A DNA stretch of 64,000 bases from Eubacteriaceae bacterium (GTDB lineage Bacteria > Bacillota > Clostridia > Lachnospirales > Lachnospiraceae), in contig CAJTCR010000011.1 of assembly GCA_910574915.1 (NCBI GenBank), positions 40,704 to 104,703 on the forward strand, read 5' to 3'. The notes beneath the pieces are model-generated. The model had not been told where the DNA came from. It worked only from the letters and a program-made list of their open reading frames with translations, and did not search any database. The position numbers were made by a program, and so were the translations under genes. Shown here in pieces: positions 52,452 through 62,393 of the stretch; position 1 is the stretch's first letter; each line of letters begins with the position of its first letter.

Positions 52452-52773
52452 TAGACAAACCATATTGCGCTTGTTTCGTAGCATTTACGAAAAGCAGCCG
52501 GGAGAGAGGATGTGCCTCCCTTGGCGGCGGCTTTGGAAGAATGGTTAGAAGCCCTTGGTATTCTGCGGAAAAAACCAGGGGCGCAGCCAAGCGGCACCTT
52601 TAGCTGCCAGCAGGCAGCGAACTAGGTGCCGCGACCGGACACAGCCACAGCGTAACAGCAGGATACTTAGGGATTCTTAACATTCTGGAACGGACGCAGC
52701 CAAGGGAGGCACATCCGCTTTCCCGGCGTCCCTCCCTGTAAAAATCTACCAAAGCGCTTCAAACTTGTTCACT
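52452..52773 (-). repeat. Long-inverted-repeat element, copy 4 (type B, inverted)
   Basis: Matches copy 2 with scattered changes, faces copy 3, and ends TTGTTCACT at 52773. Apical stem GCTGCC-AGCA-GGCAGC. It ends 18 bases from the stop of the leucine-rich-repeat gene, inside DNA that still carries that gene's tandem repeat. Confidence 0.83.
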
Positions 52774-52790
52774 CTAGTATTTGTATCTTC

Positions 52791-54743
52791 TTAATCTTCT
52801 GTATTTGTATCTTCTTCTGTATCTTCTGTATTTGTATCCTCTTCTGTTTCGTTTGTATCTTCTTCTGTTTCAGTTGGTTCGATTGGATCTTCTGCTTCAT
52901 CCGTCTGTTCGCCAACATCGCTTGTCTGTACATTCCGGTCATGGTACAGTGTGGTCAGCATTGGATTTTCGCTGATATCAATACTTTTTAGCTGGTTGTC
53001 CTGGCAGAACAGCGTTTCTAATGCCGGGTTTTCGCTGACATCCAGAGCGGTAAGCATATTTGCCTGGCATCCCAGCCGCCGCAGTGCCGTGTTTGCGTTT
53101 ACGTGAAGCTCTTGCAGGCGGTTGTAGCCGCAGGAAAGCGCCTCTAGTGCCGGGACTGTCGTTACATCCAAGTGTTCCAGCTCATTATGTGCACAGGTCA
53201 ATACTTTCAGTGCCGCATTTGTCTGCACGTCCAGCTCTTTGATCTTGTTTTTTTCACAACTTACTTTTAAAAGCGCAGGCTTTGCAGTAATCCGCAGGCT
53301 TGTAAGCTGGTTGGAACCGCATTTTAAGTCGGCCAGCGCCAGATTTGCATCCGTATCCAGCTCTGTAAGCGCATTCGAATTGCAGTGCAGGATGGTCAAG
53401 GCTTTGTTATTGCTAAGGTCAAGCTCCGTTAGGCGGTTATGTGCACAATCCAGCGTTTCCAGTACTGGGCTTTTTCCGGTATCCAGGCTGCTTAAGCGGT
53501 TGTCGCTGCAATTTAACCTGGTCAGGTTCTGCGCTTTTTTTAAGTTCAGGCTGGCGATACTGTTGCTGCTGCAAAAAACCTCCGTAAGCTGCTTCGTACC
53601 GCCCAGGTTTAAGCTCTTTAACGCATTAAAGGAACAGTTTAAATAAGCAAGCGCAGAGTTTTTGGACGTCGTAAGCTGTGTCAGCCGGTTATAGGCACAG
53701 TCCAAGTATGCAAGCTTTTTCAGCCCGCCGATTTCCAGTGCCGTCAGCTCGTTGGACGGGCAGCGCAGGTCTGCAAGCGACTGATTGCCGCTGAGCGTTA
53801 AGCTTGTCAGTTCGTTCGCACCACAGTTTAATTCCTTTAATGCCGGATTTTTCTTAATATTGAGGCTTGCCAGCCGGTTCTTTTCACAGTTTAAGCTTGT
53901 AAGCGCCGGATTTTTTGTTACATCCAGCGCGGATAAGCGGTTAAAGCCGCAGTTTAATCCGGTCAATGCCTGGTTTGCGGCAACATCCAGTGCGGCAAGC
54001 TGGTTGTTTTGGCAGCCAAGAACCGTTAACGACGGATTTTTAGAAACATCTAATGCAGACAGCCGGTTATTGTCACAGTTTAACACTTTCAGCGCCGGAT
54101 TTTGCGAAACATCTAAAGAAGCAAGCTGTCCGCCGGAGCAGTCCAGCTCGGCAAGCTCTGTCAGTCCCGCAAAGGAAAGTTCGCCGGTCAGTCCGGCATC
54201 TTGCCAGCAGATCCTTGTCAGCCTGTATTCTTTTCCGATGTTTGTCCATGTATACTGGGAAGTATTATCTAAGTCGCTGCTGATCAATGCGTTTGGCTCT
54301 GCCTTAAAAATCTTTTTTAAAATGGCGACGTCTTCCGCGTTTTTCTTATATGCAGATTTTTTTACAACACGAATCTCGCACGATGCTTTTTCGTCTGTTC
54401 CCTGGATCGATACGGTAATGACAGCCGTCCCTTCTTTTTTTGCCCGGATATAACCGGACTGGTTGACCGATACGACCTCTTTTTTACTGCTTTTATAAAC
54501 GAGTTTTTTGGATGCGAACCGGTCATCGATGTCTGCCTGCAACTGGATGCGTTTGCCGACTACGAGCGTGTAGCCTGTCTGCTCCATCGTAATGGCAGGT
54601 GCTTCTTTTGCGGCAAATACTGCTTTCGACGCCAAAAACGGCGCTGTTCCTGTACACAGCAGCGATGCTGTTAAAAGCATTCCTGCCACAGACCGCCTGC
54701 TGTTTTTTTGTATGTTTTGAATTGTTTTTCTCTCCTCGCTCAT
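52791..54743 (-). CDS. Secreted leucine-rich-repeat protein with Ig-like domain
   Basis: This 650-residue protein has a signal peptide (about 1-44, ending AVFA-AKE), a Big_2-type Ig-like domain (about 50-130; VVGKRIQLQADI, VYKSSKKEVVSVNQSGYIRA), a linker, then 19 repeats of 21 residues of the form L-x-x-L-x-C-x-x-N-x-L-x-x-L-D (about 195-615). The C-terminus is a tandem acidic tail of E-E-D-T-N-T-E-D units. No LPXTG or membrane anchor follows. The stop codon lies inside the tail repeat and repeat copy 4 begins 18 bases on, so the tail may be shortened. Surface adhesion is a guess. Confidence 0.85.
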   Translation of the reverse strand: MSEERKTIQNIQKNSRRSVAGMLLTASLLCTGTAPFLASKAVFAAKEAPAITMEQTGYTLVVGKRIQLQADIDDRFASKKLVYKSSKKEVVSVNQSGYIRAKKEGTAVITVSIQGTDEKASCEIRVVKKSAYKKNAEDVAILKKIFKAEPNALISSDLDNTSQYTWTNIGKEYRLTRICWQDAGLTGELSFAGLTELAELDCSGGQLASLDVSQNPALKVLNCDNNRLSALDVSKNPSLTVLGCQNNQLAALDVAANQALTGLNCGFNRLSALDVTKNPALTSLNCEKNRLASLNIKKNPALKELNCGANELTSLTLSGNQSLADLRCPSNELTALEIGGLKKLAYLDCAYNRLTQLTTSKNSALAYLNCSFNALKSLNLGGTKQLTEVFCSSNSIASLNLKKAQNLTRLNCSDNRLSSLDTGKSPVLETLDCAHNRLTELDLSNNKALTILHCNSNALTELDTDANLALADLKCGSNQLTSLRITAKPALLKVSCEKNKIKELDVQTNAALKVLTCAHNELEHLDVTTVPALEALSCGYNRLQELHVNANTALRRLGCQANMLTALDVSENPALETLFCQDNQLKSIDISENPMLTTLYHDRNVQTSDVGEQTDEAEDPIEPTETEEDTNETEEDTNTEDTEEDTNTED

Positions 54744-54772
54744 TCAGCCCTCTCAATTTTACATTTGACTGC

Positions 54773-57190
54773 TTATTTTTGCACCAGGTTTACGATTCTG
54801 CCCGGCACATAGATTTCCTTTACTACTGTTCCGGTCAGCTTTTCTGCAACCGCTTCTTTTGCAAGGGCAAGCACTTCTTCTTTTGGCGCATCCTTTTGGA
54901 TCTGCACCGTTGCTTTCAGCTTGCCATTGATCTGTACAGCGATCTCAATCGTAGCTTCCACCGTTTTCGCTTCGTCGTATTCCGGCCAGCCCTGTTGATA
55001 AATATATCCGTCAAAGCCCATCGCTTCCCAGATCTCTTCTGTAATATGCGGCGCCACCGGATTGAGCAGGATCAGCAGCGTCCGGTATTCCCCTTTTGTC
55101 AGGCTGTTCTTTTTATAAAACTCATTAATCAGCGCCATCATCGCTGCGATTGCCGTATTGTATTTCAGGTTTTCAAAGTCACTGTTGACTTTTTTTATCG
55201 TCTGGTGCATTTTTGTCTCTAAGTCTTTGGAATAGCCCGGTTCGTCTGACACAAGGTCTTGCAGCTTCCATACACGCTCTAAAAATCTGCGGCAGCCTTT
55301 AACACCGTCTTCCGACCATGATGCCGCAAGGTCAAACGCGCCGATAAACATTTCATACGTACGCAGCGTATCCGCGCCGTAGTCTCTTACGATATCGTCA
55401 GGATTGACGACGTTTCCTCTGGACTTGGACATTTTTTCACCGTTTTCACCAAGGATCATGCCGTGGGACGTACGTTTCTGGTATGGTTCCGGGCATGGCA
55501 CATGTTTTTGGTCGTATAAAAACTTGTGCCAGAAACGGGAATACAGCAAATGCAGCGTTGTATGCTCCATGCCGCCGTTGTACCAGTCTACCGGCATCCA
55601 ATAGTCCAGCGCCTCCTTGCTTGCAAGCGCCTCTTTGTTTTTCGGATCGGTATAGCGCAGGAAATACCAGGAAGACCCTGCCCACTGCGGCATCGTATCC
55701 GTCTCACGCTTTGCAGCGCCGCCGCAGCAAGGGCATGTCGTATTGACCCAGTCTGTCATCGCCGCCAGCGGAGATTCACCGTTGTCGGTCGGCATATAGC
55801 TGTCTACCTCTGGCAGCTCTAACGGCAGGCTGTTTTCGTCTAACGGCACCTGCCCGCATTTTTCACAGTGCACAATCGGAATCGGCTCGCCCCAGTAGCG
55901 CTGGCGGGAAAATACCCAGTCGCGCAGCTTGTAATTGGTCTTTGACGTACCGATCTGGTGTTCTTCCAAAAACGCAATCATTTTTTTCTGTGCTTCTTTT
56001 ACATCCATCCCGTTTATAAAATCAGAATTTACGATAATGCCGGTCGCCACATCGGTAAACGCCTCTTTTGAAATATCGGCTTCCTGCCCGTTTTTGGAAA
56101 CAACCTGTATCATTGGCAGTCCGAATTTATTTGCAAACTCCCAGTCTCTTTGGTCATGTGCAGGAACTGCCATAATTGCGCCCGTACCATAAGACATCAG
56201 TACATAGTCCGAGATCCAGATCGGGATTTCCTTGCCGTTGACCGGATTCACAGCGCTTAGTCCGTCGATGCAGACGCCTGTTTTTTCCTTTGCAAGCTCC
56301 GCGCGCTCAAAGTCGGATTTGTGCGCTGCCTGCTCAATATAAGCCGCGATCTCGTCCCAGTTTTTTAATTCTTCCTTATATTTTTCAATGATCGGGTGCT
56401 CCGGCGATACAACCATATACGTTACGCCAAACAGCGTATCCGAACGCGTCGTATAGATGCGAAGCTTTTCTTCCTTGCCCTTGATCGAAAAGTCAACCTC
56501 AGCGCCGCGGGATTTTCCGATCCAGTTGCGCTGCTGGGTCTTGACCCGTTCGATGTAGTCGACGTCGTTTAAGCCTTCTAACAGCTTTTCCGCGTAATCG
56601 GTAATTTTTAACATCCATTCGCTTTTTACCTTGCGCACGACCGCAGAGCCGCAGCGTTCGCAGACACCGTTTACGACTTCTTCGTTTGCAAGCCCGACTT
56701 TGCAGCTTGTACACCAGTTGATCGGCATTTCTTTTTTATAGGCAAGCCCCGCTTGAAACAGTTTTAAAAAGATCCACTGTGTCCATTTGTAATATTCTGG
56801 ATCTGTCGTATTGACCTCGCGTTCCCAGTCAAAAGAATAACCTAACGAATGGAGCTGTTCTTTAAAGCGCACGATATTGTTTTTGGTTACAGTTTTCGGA
56901 TGTATTTTATTTTTAATTGCAAAATTTTCCGTCGGCAGCCCAAACGCATCCCAGCCCATTGGATACAGCACATTGTAGCCCTGCATTCTGCGCTTGCGCG
57001 CAACGATGTCCAAAGCGGTATACGGCCTTGGATGGCCTACATGCAGCCCCTGCCCGGAAGGGTACGGGAACTCTACCAACGCATAGTATTTTGGTTTGGA
57101 ATAATCATCGGATGCGGCAAATGCTTTTTCCCGATCCCAGATTTCCTGCCATTTTTTCTCTACAATCTTGTGATTATATACTTCTGACAT
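54773..57190 (-). CDS. leuS: Leucyl-tRNA synthetase
   Basis: LeuS charges leucine tRNAs. The 805-residue class I synthetase has the HIGH-like motif in [15 protein letters not shown], the CP1 editing domain (about 220-400), a four-cysteine zinc cluster ([21 protein letters not shown]), MSKS in [10 protein letters not shown] and the C-terminal tRNA-binding domain. ATG at 57190 follows GGAGG; the ATG at 57205 does not. The gap to the next gene upstream is too short for a T-box leader, and none is seen. Confidence 0.97.
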   Translation of the reverse strand: MSEVYNHKIVEKKWQEIWDREKAFAASDDYSKPKYYALVEFPYPSGQGLHVGHPRPYTALDIVARKRRMQGYNVLYPMGWDAFGLPTENFAIKNKIHPKTVTKNNIVRFKEQLHSLGYSFDWEREVNTTDPEYYKWTQWIFLKLFQAGLAYKKEMPINWCTSCKVGLANEEVVNGVCERCGSAVVRKVKSEWMLKITDYAEKLLEGLNDVDYIERVKTQQRNWIGKSRGAEVDFSIKGKEEKLRIYTTRSDTLFGVTYMVVSPEHPIIEKYKEELKNWDEIAAYIEQAAHKSDFERAELAKEKTGVCIDGLSAVNPVNGKEIPIWISDYVLMSYGTGAIMAVPAHDQRDWEFANKFGLPMIQVVSKNGQEADISKEAFTDVATGIIVNSDFINGMDVKEAQKKMIAFLEEHQIGTSKTNYKLRDWVFSRQRYWGEPIPIVHCEKCGQVPLDENSLPLELPEVDSYMPTDNGESPLAAMTDWVNTTCPCCGGAAKRETDTMPQWAGSSWYFLRYTDPKNKEALASKEALDYWMPVDWYNGGMEHTTLHLLYSRFWHKFLYDQKHVPCPEPYQKRTSHGMILGENGEKMSKSRGNVVNPDDIVRDYGADTLRTYEMFIGAFDLAASWSEDGVKGCRRFLERVWKLQDLVSDEPGYSKDLETKMHQTIKKVNSDFENLKYNTAIAAMMALINEFYKKNSLTKGEYRTLLILLNPVAPHITEEIWEAMGFDGYIYQQGWPEYDEAKTVEATIEIAVQINGKLKATVQIQKDAPKEEVLALAKEAVAEKLTGTVVKEIYVPGRIVNLVQK

Positions 57191-57222
57191 AGTTTCCTCC
57201 ATCATCTTCAGCTTTTACCATG

Positions 57223-57250
57223 ATTCTACCACATCATGTCCATTTGTCAA
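57223..57250 (-). promoter_or_regulatory. Sigma-A promoter of leuS
   Basis: On the minus strand TTGACA (57245-57250), 16 bases, TAGAAT (57223-57228) with TGG in front (extended -10). Confidence 0.7.
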
Positions 57251-57254
57251 TCTT

Positions 57255-58550
57255 TTAAAAAGAATCCAGATGGATCGCTACCATATGGTCTAACGGCGCG
57301 AGCGACTTTCCTTTTCCGTCTGTGCCTTCCATATATTTTTGCGCACCGGATTCAAACAGGACGAGAAGCTCGTCTCCTGCGATCGCAATCTCTTCGGAGC
57401 AAGGCGGCATTTCCACACATTCTGCCGGCTTTTCCGGCTGCCTGCTCAGCGCAAATGCCGACAGGTATACCTTGATATAAGAAGACTTTTCCCGCCCGAA
57501 GGAAGTGCTTAAATATACATGCCCTTCGGTATCAAACGCAACGCCCTGCACCTTGTCCGGGATGGCAAATTCTTCACACGCTTCCAGCCCGCTGCCGTTG
57601 TACCGGTAGGACTTCATAACAGATTTAAAAAATCGCGTATGCGTGGCGATCCAGAGCTTTCCGCTAAAGTAGGTAATGCACGACGGAGAATTTAACACCC
57701 GGTATTCTTCCCGTTCCTTTGGAAGCAGCACGGTTCTGCCTGGCTTATGCTTGGCAAGCTCTTTGACCAGGGCATAATCCAGCCGTTCGATCGTGCGGTA
57801 ATTAGAATGGCAGATCCAAAGGCTTTTTCCGTCATAGCAGATCCCTCCCAAATGGCTGCCCTGCTTCATCGACAGCGTCATAAGGTATTCCCCGCTGTAG
57901 CGGTCAAAGGCATACAGGCATCCGTAATCATCCCCGCCCGTACTGTAGGCGGTCACAAGAATCAGCTCGTCTGTCACGCAAAGCCCCTGCGGGCACTGGT
58001 CAACGTTAAATAATTTATTTGTAATATAATCTTCAAACCGGGTGCTTGGCATCCCGGGGATATCCATATCCTCCAAGATCCGGTAATTCATATTTGCCAG
58101 CTTTTTTTCCGGCGACCGGGTAAGGCTTGCCGCGCCATACGAATAGAGCTGGATATTCATGGAACCAGATATTTCTTTCGTCCATTTGGCATACAGGATC
58201 AGGTTGCCGTTTGCACAGTCTGTAATCTCTGTCAGCGGATGCTTGTAGCTGCTGTCTGTATACCAGCCGGCAAAATTGTAGCCTTCCCTTTGCGGGGGCA
58301 TCAGCTTAAGCGGCAGAAGCTGTTCATAATAGACCGATGGGTTCAGATAGTGGTTTTCGCCCAGATTCAGGTTGTAGATAATATCATAGACCGGTATGGT
58401 ACTGTTCACATTGTTTTGTTCGTTTAATGTATACGTATGATTCAAAGAAGGAGAAAGCGTTCGTTCCATGACGCCGCACCCCTTCGTTAACTGCGGCTGT
58501 TCCAACAGCAGAACAAATACCAGCAGAATACTAAGCAGCACACGCGTCAT
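57255..58550 (-). CDS. Exported protein with InlB B-repeat and propeller-like domain
   Basis: The 431-residue protein has an N-terminal hydrophobic signal segment (about 3-18), a single InlB/Listeria-Bacteroides-type repeat (about 50-130; PPQREGYNFAGWYTDSSYKH and LILYAKW) and a C-terminal region with repeated strand patterns (YAFDRYSGEYLMTL, GGICYDGKSLWICHS, GVAFDTEGHVYLSTSF) that suggest a beta-propeller. No anchor is seen. Binding of an extracellular ligand is plausible but unproven. The gene overlaps the leuS promoter at its 3' end. Confidence 0.65.
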   Translation of the reverse strand: MTRVLLSILLVFVLLLEQPQLTKGCGVMERTLSPSLNHTYTLNEQNNVNSTIPVYDIIYNLNLGENHYLNPSVYYEQLLPLKLMPPQREGYNFAGWYTDSSYKHPLTEITDCANGNLILYAKWTKEISGSMNIQLYSYGAASLTRSPEKKLANMNYRILEDMDIPGMPSTRFEDYITNKLFNVDQCPQGLCVTDELILVTAYSTGGDDYGCLYAFDRYSGEYLMTLSMKQGSHLGGICYDGKSLWICHSNYRTIERLDYALVKELAKHKPGRTVLLPKEREEYRVLNSPSCITYFSGKLWIATHTRFFKSVMKSYRYNGSGLEACEEFAIPDKVQGVAFDTEGHVYLSTSFGREKSSYIKVYLSAFALSRQPEKPAECVEMPPCSEEIAIAGDELLVLFESGAQKYMEGTDGKGKSLAPLDHMVAIHLDSF

Positions 58551-58628
58551 TTCCCTTCCGCTCCTCCATGTAGTATTTTTATAAATTTCAAATGAATGTC
58601 TTCTGTTTTGTACGGTATTTCATTCGTA

Positions 58629-60719
58629 TTATTCCTCAATATCCACCAGTTTATTCGCTCTGGCTTCAATTTCACGTTTTTGTACGTCCTCAGGAGCCTG
58701 CTCATAGCGCGCCAGCTCGTAGCGGTAAGTACCTTCTCCGCCGGTAATCGAACGCAGTACCGTTGTATAGCCGTCGAGTTCCGTATAAGGAATATCGGCA
58801 ATAATCTCCTGCTTGCCGCCTTCCATCGGGTTCATGCCAAGCACACGCGCGCGTCTCTTGTTTAAATCCCCCATAATATCGCCGGTATATTTGTCAGACG
58901 CCGTAACGGTCATGGAAGCAATCGGCTCTAACAGTACCGGAGACGCCTGCAAAAAGCCCTTTTTAAACGCCTGCGCCGCGGCAACCTTAAATGCAAGCTC
59001 TGAAGAATCTACCGGATGGTAAGACCCGTCGTAAAGGTTTGCCTTAATGCCGACAACCGGATACGCGGCAAGCGGGCCGCTTTTTACAGAATCCTGGATG
59101 CCTTTTTCCACTGCCGGGAAATAGTTCTTTGGCACCGCGCCGCCGACAACTGTCTGCGAAAATTCATACGTTTCTTCCAGATTACCGGACGGCTCAAAGG
59201 TCATCTTTACGTGACCGTACTGCCCGTGCCCGCCGGACTGCTTTTTATACTTGTATTCTACATCTGCTTTTTTGCGGATCGTCTCGCGGAATGCCACTTT
59301 TGCCTTTCCAAGCTCAATCTCTACTTTATAGCGGTTTAACAGCTTGCTTACAACGACATCCAACTGCTGTTCCCCAATGCCGTAAAGCAGCGTCTGGCCG
59401 TTTGCGCTGTCGTTTACTACTTTAAGCGTCAAATCCTCCTGCGTCAGTTTTGTCAGTGCCTGGGATGCTTTGTCTACATCCGCTTTATTTTTCACTTTAT
59501 AGCGCTTGCACGTATACGGCGTGGACAATGTCGTACGGATATATAAGATCGGGTTTGCCTTTGTCGAAAGCGAGTCGGTCGTGCGCGCCTTGTTCAGCTT
59601 GGCAAGCGCGCCGATATCTCCGGCATGAAGCTCTTTGACCTCTTCTGCCTTTGCGCCTCTCATGACATAAAGCTTTCCGATTTTTTCCTCGGTATCCCTG
59701 TGATAATTCAACAGTACGTCATCCGGCTTTAAAACGCCTGAATTTACTTTAATCAGCGAATATTTGCCGATAAACGGGTCCTGGATCGTCTTAAATATGT
59801 ATGCGGACTTTGGTTTTGCAAAATCATAGTCTGCCTGGTATACTTCGTTTGTCGTAGCGTTAATGCCTGCGCATGTCCGCTTATCCGGGCTTGGGAAATA
59901 TTTTGTAATATCGTCAAGCAGCGTATATACGCCCTGTGCCAAAATACTGGATCCCATAGAAACCGGTATCATGCTGCCGTCTGACACATTGACACGAAGC
60001 GCCTGGCGGATCTCGTTTTCGGAAAACTCTTCGCCGTTAAAATAACGGTCCATAAACTCTTCGCTCGTCTCTGCAACTGCCTCGATCAGCGCTTCCCTGC
60101 ATTTTTCCAGATTCGGCACGGAATAGTCCGGCATATCCATCGGCACGACTTCACCCTTGTCGTTCCAGCGGTTTGCAGTCTGCGCAACAATATTTACATA
60201 GCCGACAAACTTCTCGTTTTCACGGATCGGCAGATGGAACGGTGCGATTTTTTTGCCGTACAGCGCCTGCAAATCTTCTACCACCTGGCGGAAGCTTGCG
60301 TTATCAATATCCATATCCGTTACAAAAAACATACGCGGCAGTTTATAGCGTTCGCACATTTCCCATGCTTTTCTCGTCCCCACTTCAATGCCTGCCTTGC
60401 CGCTGACAACGATAATCGCAGCGTCGGCAACGCTGACAGCTTCTTCTGCTTCCCCTACAAAGTCAAAATATCCAGGCGTATCCAAAATATTGATCTTTGT
60501 CTGTTCCCATAAAATCGGCACAACGGTTGTATGAATCGAAAAGGAACGCTTGATCTCCTCTTTATCAAAATCGCTGACAGTATTTCCGTCGCTGATCTTT
60601 CCCATGCGGTTTGTCTGCCCTGACAGATACGCCATTGCCTCCACCAGGCTTGTCTTTCCGGCACCGCCATGTCCTAAAAGCACTACGTTGCGTATCCTGT
60701 CTGTTGTAAATACCTCCAT
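58629..60719 (-). CDS. Elongation factor G paralogue (FusA2-like)
   Basis: This 696-residue GTPase has the EF-G domain order I-V. G1 is LLGHGGAGKTSLVEA, G3 ILDTPGYFDFVGE; domain IV carries VGGAVPKNYFPAVEKGIQDS and domain V GDLNKRRARVLGM. The G4 position reads VTDMD where canonical EF-G has NKMD, so guanine contact is altered. Such second copies (FusA2-type) are known beside a normal fusA and have unclear roles in translation. It has its own promoter. A canonical fusA next to tuf is expected elsewhere. Confidence 0.9.
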   Translation of the reverse strand: MEVFTTDRIRNVVLLGHGGAGKTSLVEAMAYLSGQTNRMGKISDGNTVSDFDKEEIKRSFSIHTTVVPILWEQTKINILDTPGYFDFVGEAEEAVSVADAAIIVVSGKAGIEVGTRKAWEMCERYKLPRMFFVTDMDIDNASFRQVVEDLQALYGKKIAPFHLPIRENEKFVGYVNIVAQTANRWNDKGEVVPMDMPDYSVPNLEKCREALIEAVAETSEEFMDRYFNGEEFSENEIRQALRVNVSDGSMIPVSMGSSILAQGVYTLLDDITKYFPSPDKRTCAGINATTNEVYQADYDFAKPKSAYIFKTIQDPFIGKYSLIKVNSGVLKPDDVLLNYHRDTEEKIGKLYVMRGAKAEEVKELHAGDIGALAKLNKARTTDSLSTKANPILYIRTTLSTPYTCKRYKVKNKADVDKASQALTKLTQEDLTLKVVNDSANGQTLLYGIGEQQLDVVVSKLLNRYKVEIELGKAKVAFRETIRKKADVEYKYKKQSGGHGQYGHVKMTFEPSGNLEETYEFSQTVVGGAVPKNYFPAVEKGIQDSVKSGPLAAYPVVGIKANLYDGSYHPVDSSELAFKVAAAQAFKKGFLQASPVLLEPIASMTVTASDKYTGDIMGDLNKRRARVLGMNPMEGGKQEIIADIPYTELDGYTTVLRSITGGEGTYRYELARYEQAPEDVQKREIEARANKLVDIEE

Positions 60720-60770
60720 GTCTATTTTACCTCCTGCACAATTATTTGTTTTGTTACAAACACTATATTA

Positions 60771-60799
60771 ATTTTAACAAAGTTCATGGGCAATTACAA
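60771..60799 (-). promoter_or_regulatory. Sigma-A promoter of the EF-G paralogue
   Basis: On the minus strand TTGTAA (60794-60799), 17 bases, TAAAAT (60771-60776) with TGT in front. Confidence 0.7.
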
Positions 60800-60861
60800 C
60801 AATTATTTCATTTTTTTGCAGGATGAATGTAGCAAAATGTTACAGTTTGGCTGCTAAGCGA

Positions 60862-60890
60862 TTGACTTTCCGGCATAAAATCATTAAAAT
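60862..60890 (+). promoter_or_regulatory. Sigma-A promoter reading through repeat copy 5 into tyrA
   Basis: TTGACT (60862-60867), 17 bases, TAAAAT (60885-60890). The predicted start near 60897 is 15 bases before the repeat element, so the element forms most of a 390-base tyrA leader. Confidence 0.7.
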
Positions 60891-60911
60891 CGAAACTGGT
60901 ACTAGTACTAC

Positions 60912-61241
60912 AGCGAACAAGTTTGAATTGCTTTGGTAAATTTTTGCAAGAAGGGACGCCAGGAGAGAGGATGGGTACACTTGACGGCGTCAGTTCCAGA
61001 ATGTTAAGAATTGCTAGGTATCCTGCTGCTACGTTATGGCTGTGTCCGGTCGCGCCACCTTGTCCGCTTCCGGCTGCCCGCCGGAAGCTATCGGTGCCGC
61101 TTGGCTGCGCCCCTGGTTGTTTTGCAGAATACCAAGCAATTCTTAACATTCTTCCAAAGCCGCCGCCAGAGTGTACCCATCCTCTCTCCTGGCTGCTCTT
61201 CGTAAGTGGTGCTAAAACAATCTTAATATAGTTTGTTCGCT
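60912..61241 (+). repeat. Long-inverted-repeat element, copy 5 (type A)
   Basis: Both ends are intact: ACTACAGCGAACAA (60907-60920) is exactly inverted as TTGTTCGCTGTAGT (61233-61246). Arms match copy 1. The apical stem here is GCTTCCGG-CTGCC-CGCCGGAAGC instead of GCTGCC/GGCAGC, a different but complementary stem. Confidence 0.87.
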
Positions 61242-61288
61242 GTAGTGCAGTACACAAATTTCAGTAGGAAAAAAAGGAGTCTTTGTTT

Positions 61289-62386
61289 ATGGATATAAAA
61301 AAAATAAGTTTTATCGGCTTGGGATTAATCGGCGGCTCGATTGCCAAGACGATCCGGCGCGTTGCGCCGCAGATTAAAATGTATGCCCTCTCTGGGCATT
61401 TGTCGACGATTACAGACGCATATGAGGCTGGCATTATCGAAAACAGCCATATGCCGGACATGAAAGAAATCTCTGATTCTGATTATATTTTTCTGTGTAC
61501 GCCTGTAAAACAAAACCTTTTGTATTTGGAACAGTTAAAAAGCTGTATCGCACCGCATACTATGATTACCGATGTCGGAAGCGTCAAGGGCGATATCCAC
61601 CGCGCCGTGGCAAAGCTTTCGCTGGAAGCGCATTTTATCGGCGGACATCCGATGGCTGGCTCGGAAAAGACCGGCTTTCAGGCGGCGACCTCCTATCTGC
61701 TGGAAAACGCCTACTATGTCATTACGCCGACGTCTAAGACGCCGAAAGAACAGCTCTTTCGCTTCCGCGGCCTGGTAAGCTCCCTTGGAGCCATCCCGCT
61801 CGTATTAGAACCAGACGAGCACGATTTTGCAACTGCAGCAATCAGCCATCTGCCGCATATGCTTGCTTACAGCCTTGTCCATCTTGTAAAAGAAATCGAC
61901 GATCCCAAGGAAACAATGAAAACGATTGCCGCCGGGGGATTTCGGGATATGACACGCATCGCCGCATCGTCGCCTGTGATGTGGCAGGAAATCTGCCTGT
62001 CAAACCAGACACAGATGCTGCGCCTGATCGACCTGTATACAAAGCAGTTTCAAAAGCTGCGCTCTTATATAGAAGAAAAAGACGCCCCGTCTATGACAGG
62101 CTACTTTTCATCGGCAAAGGATTACCGCGATTCCCTCGCAATTCGAAAGCCTGGCTCGATACAGCCTGTCTATGAATTATACTGTGATTTAATAGATGAG
62201 GTCGGAGGCATTGCAACACTTGCTACGCTTCTTGCCAGTAATGGTATTAATATTAAAAATATTGGCATTGTACATAACAGGGAGTTTGCGGATGGTGTGC
62301 TGCATATCGAATTGTACGACGAAGTTTCTTTGAATACGGCAAGTATGCTGCTGAAAAAACACCATTATACTGTGTACGAGCGATAG
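61289..62386 (+). CDS. tyrA: Prephenate dehydrogenase with ACT domain
   Basis: TyrA oxidises prephenate to 4-hydroxyphenylpyruvate for tyrosine. The 365-residue protein has the NAD-binding ISFIGLGLIGGSIAKTI, ITDVGSVKGDIHRAV, the catalytic HFIGGHPMAGSEKTGF and FRDMTRIAASSPVMW, and a C-terminal ACT domain (about 295-365; GIATLATLLASNGINIKNIG) that usually binds tyrosine for feedback control. ATG at 61289 is nine bases from AAAGGAG. It is followed by aroA on the same strand, forming a small aromatic operon. Confidence 0.95.
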   Translation: MDIKKISFIGLGLIGGSIAKTIRRVAPQIKMYALSGHLSTITDAYEAGIIENSHMPDMKEISDSDYIFLCTPVKQNLLYLEQLKSCIAPHTMITDVGSVKGDIHRAVAKLSLEAHFIGGHPMAGSEKTGFQAATSYLLENAYYVITPTSKTPKEQLFRFRGLVSSLGAIPLVLEPDEHDFATAAISHLPHMLAYSLVHLVKEIDDPKETMKTIAAGGFRDMTRIAASSPVMWQEICLSNQTQMLRLIDLYTKQFQKLRSYIEEKDAPSMTGYFSSAKDYRDSLAIRKPGSIQPVYELYCDLIDEVGGIATLATLLASNGINIKNIGIVHNREFADGVLHIELYDEVSLNTASMLLKKHHYTVYER

Positions 62387-62393
62387 GGTTTTC

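Noticed and set aside
52791..54700. CRISPR array suggested by regular 63-base periodicity
   Set aside because: The period equals three times the 21-residue leucine-rich repeat; units are diverged coding sequence, not identical repeats with spacers.
57191..57254. T-box leader for leuS
   Set aside because: The space is too short and contains an ordinary promoter; no T-box sequence or specifier stem.
58547..58801. 84-codon minus-strand frame between the EF-G paralogue and the InlB-repeat gene
   Set aside because: Most of it overlaps the 3' coding end of the EF-G paralogue and it has no start signal or recognisable sequence.
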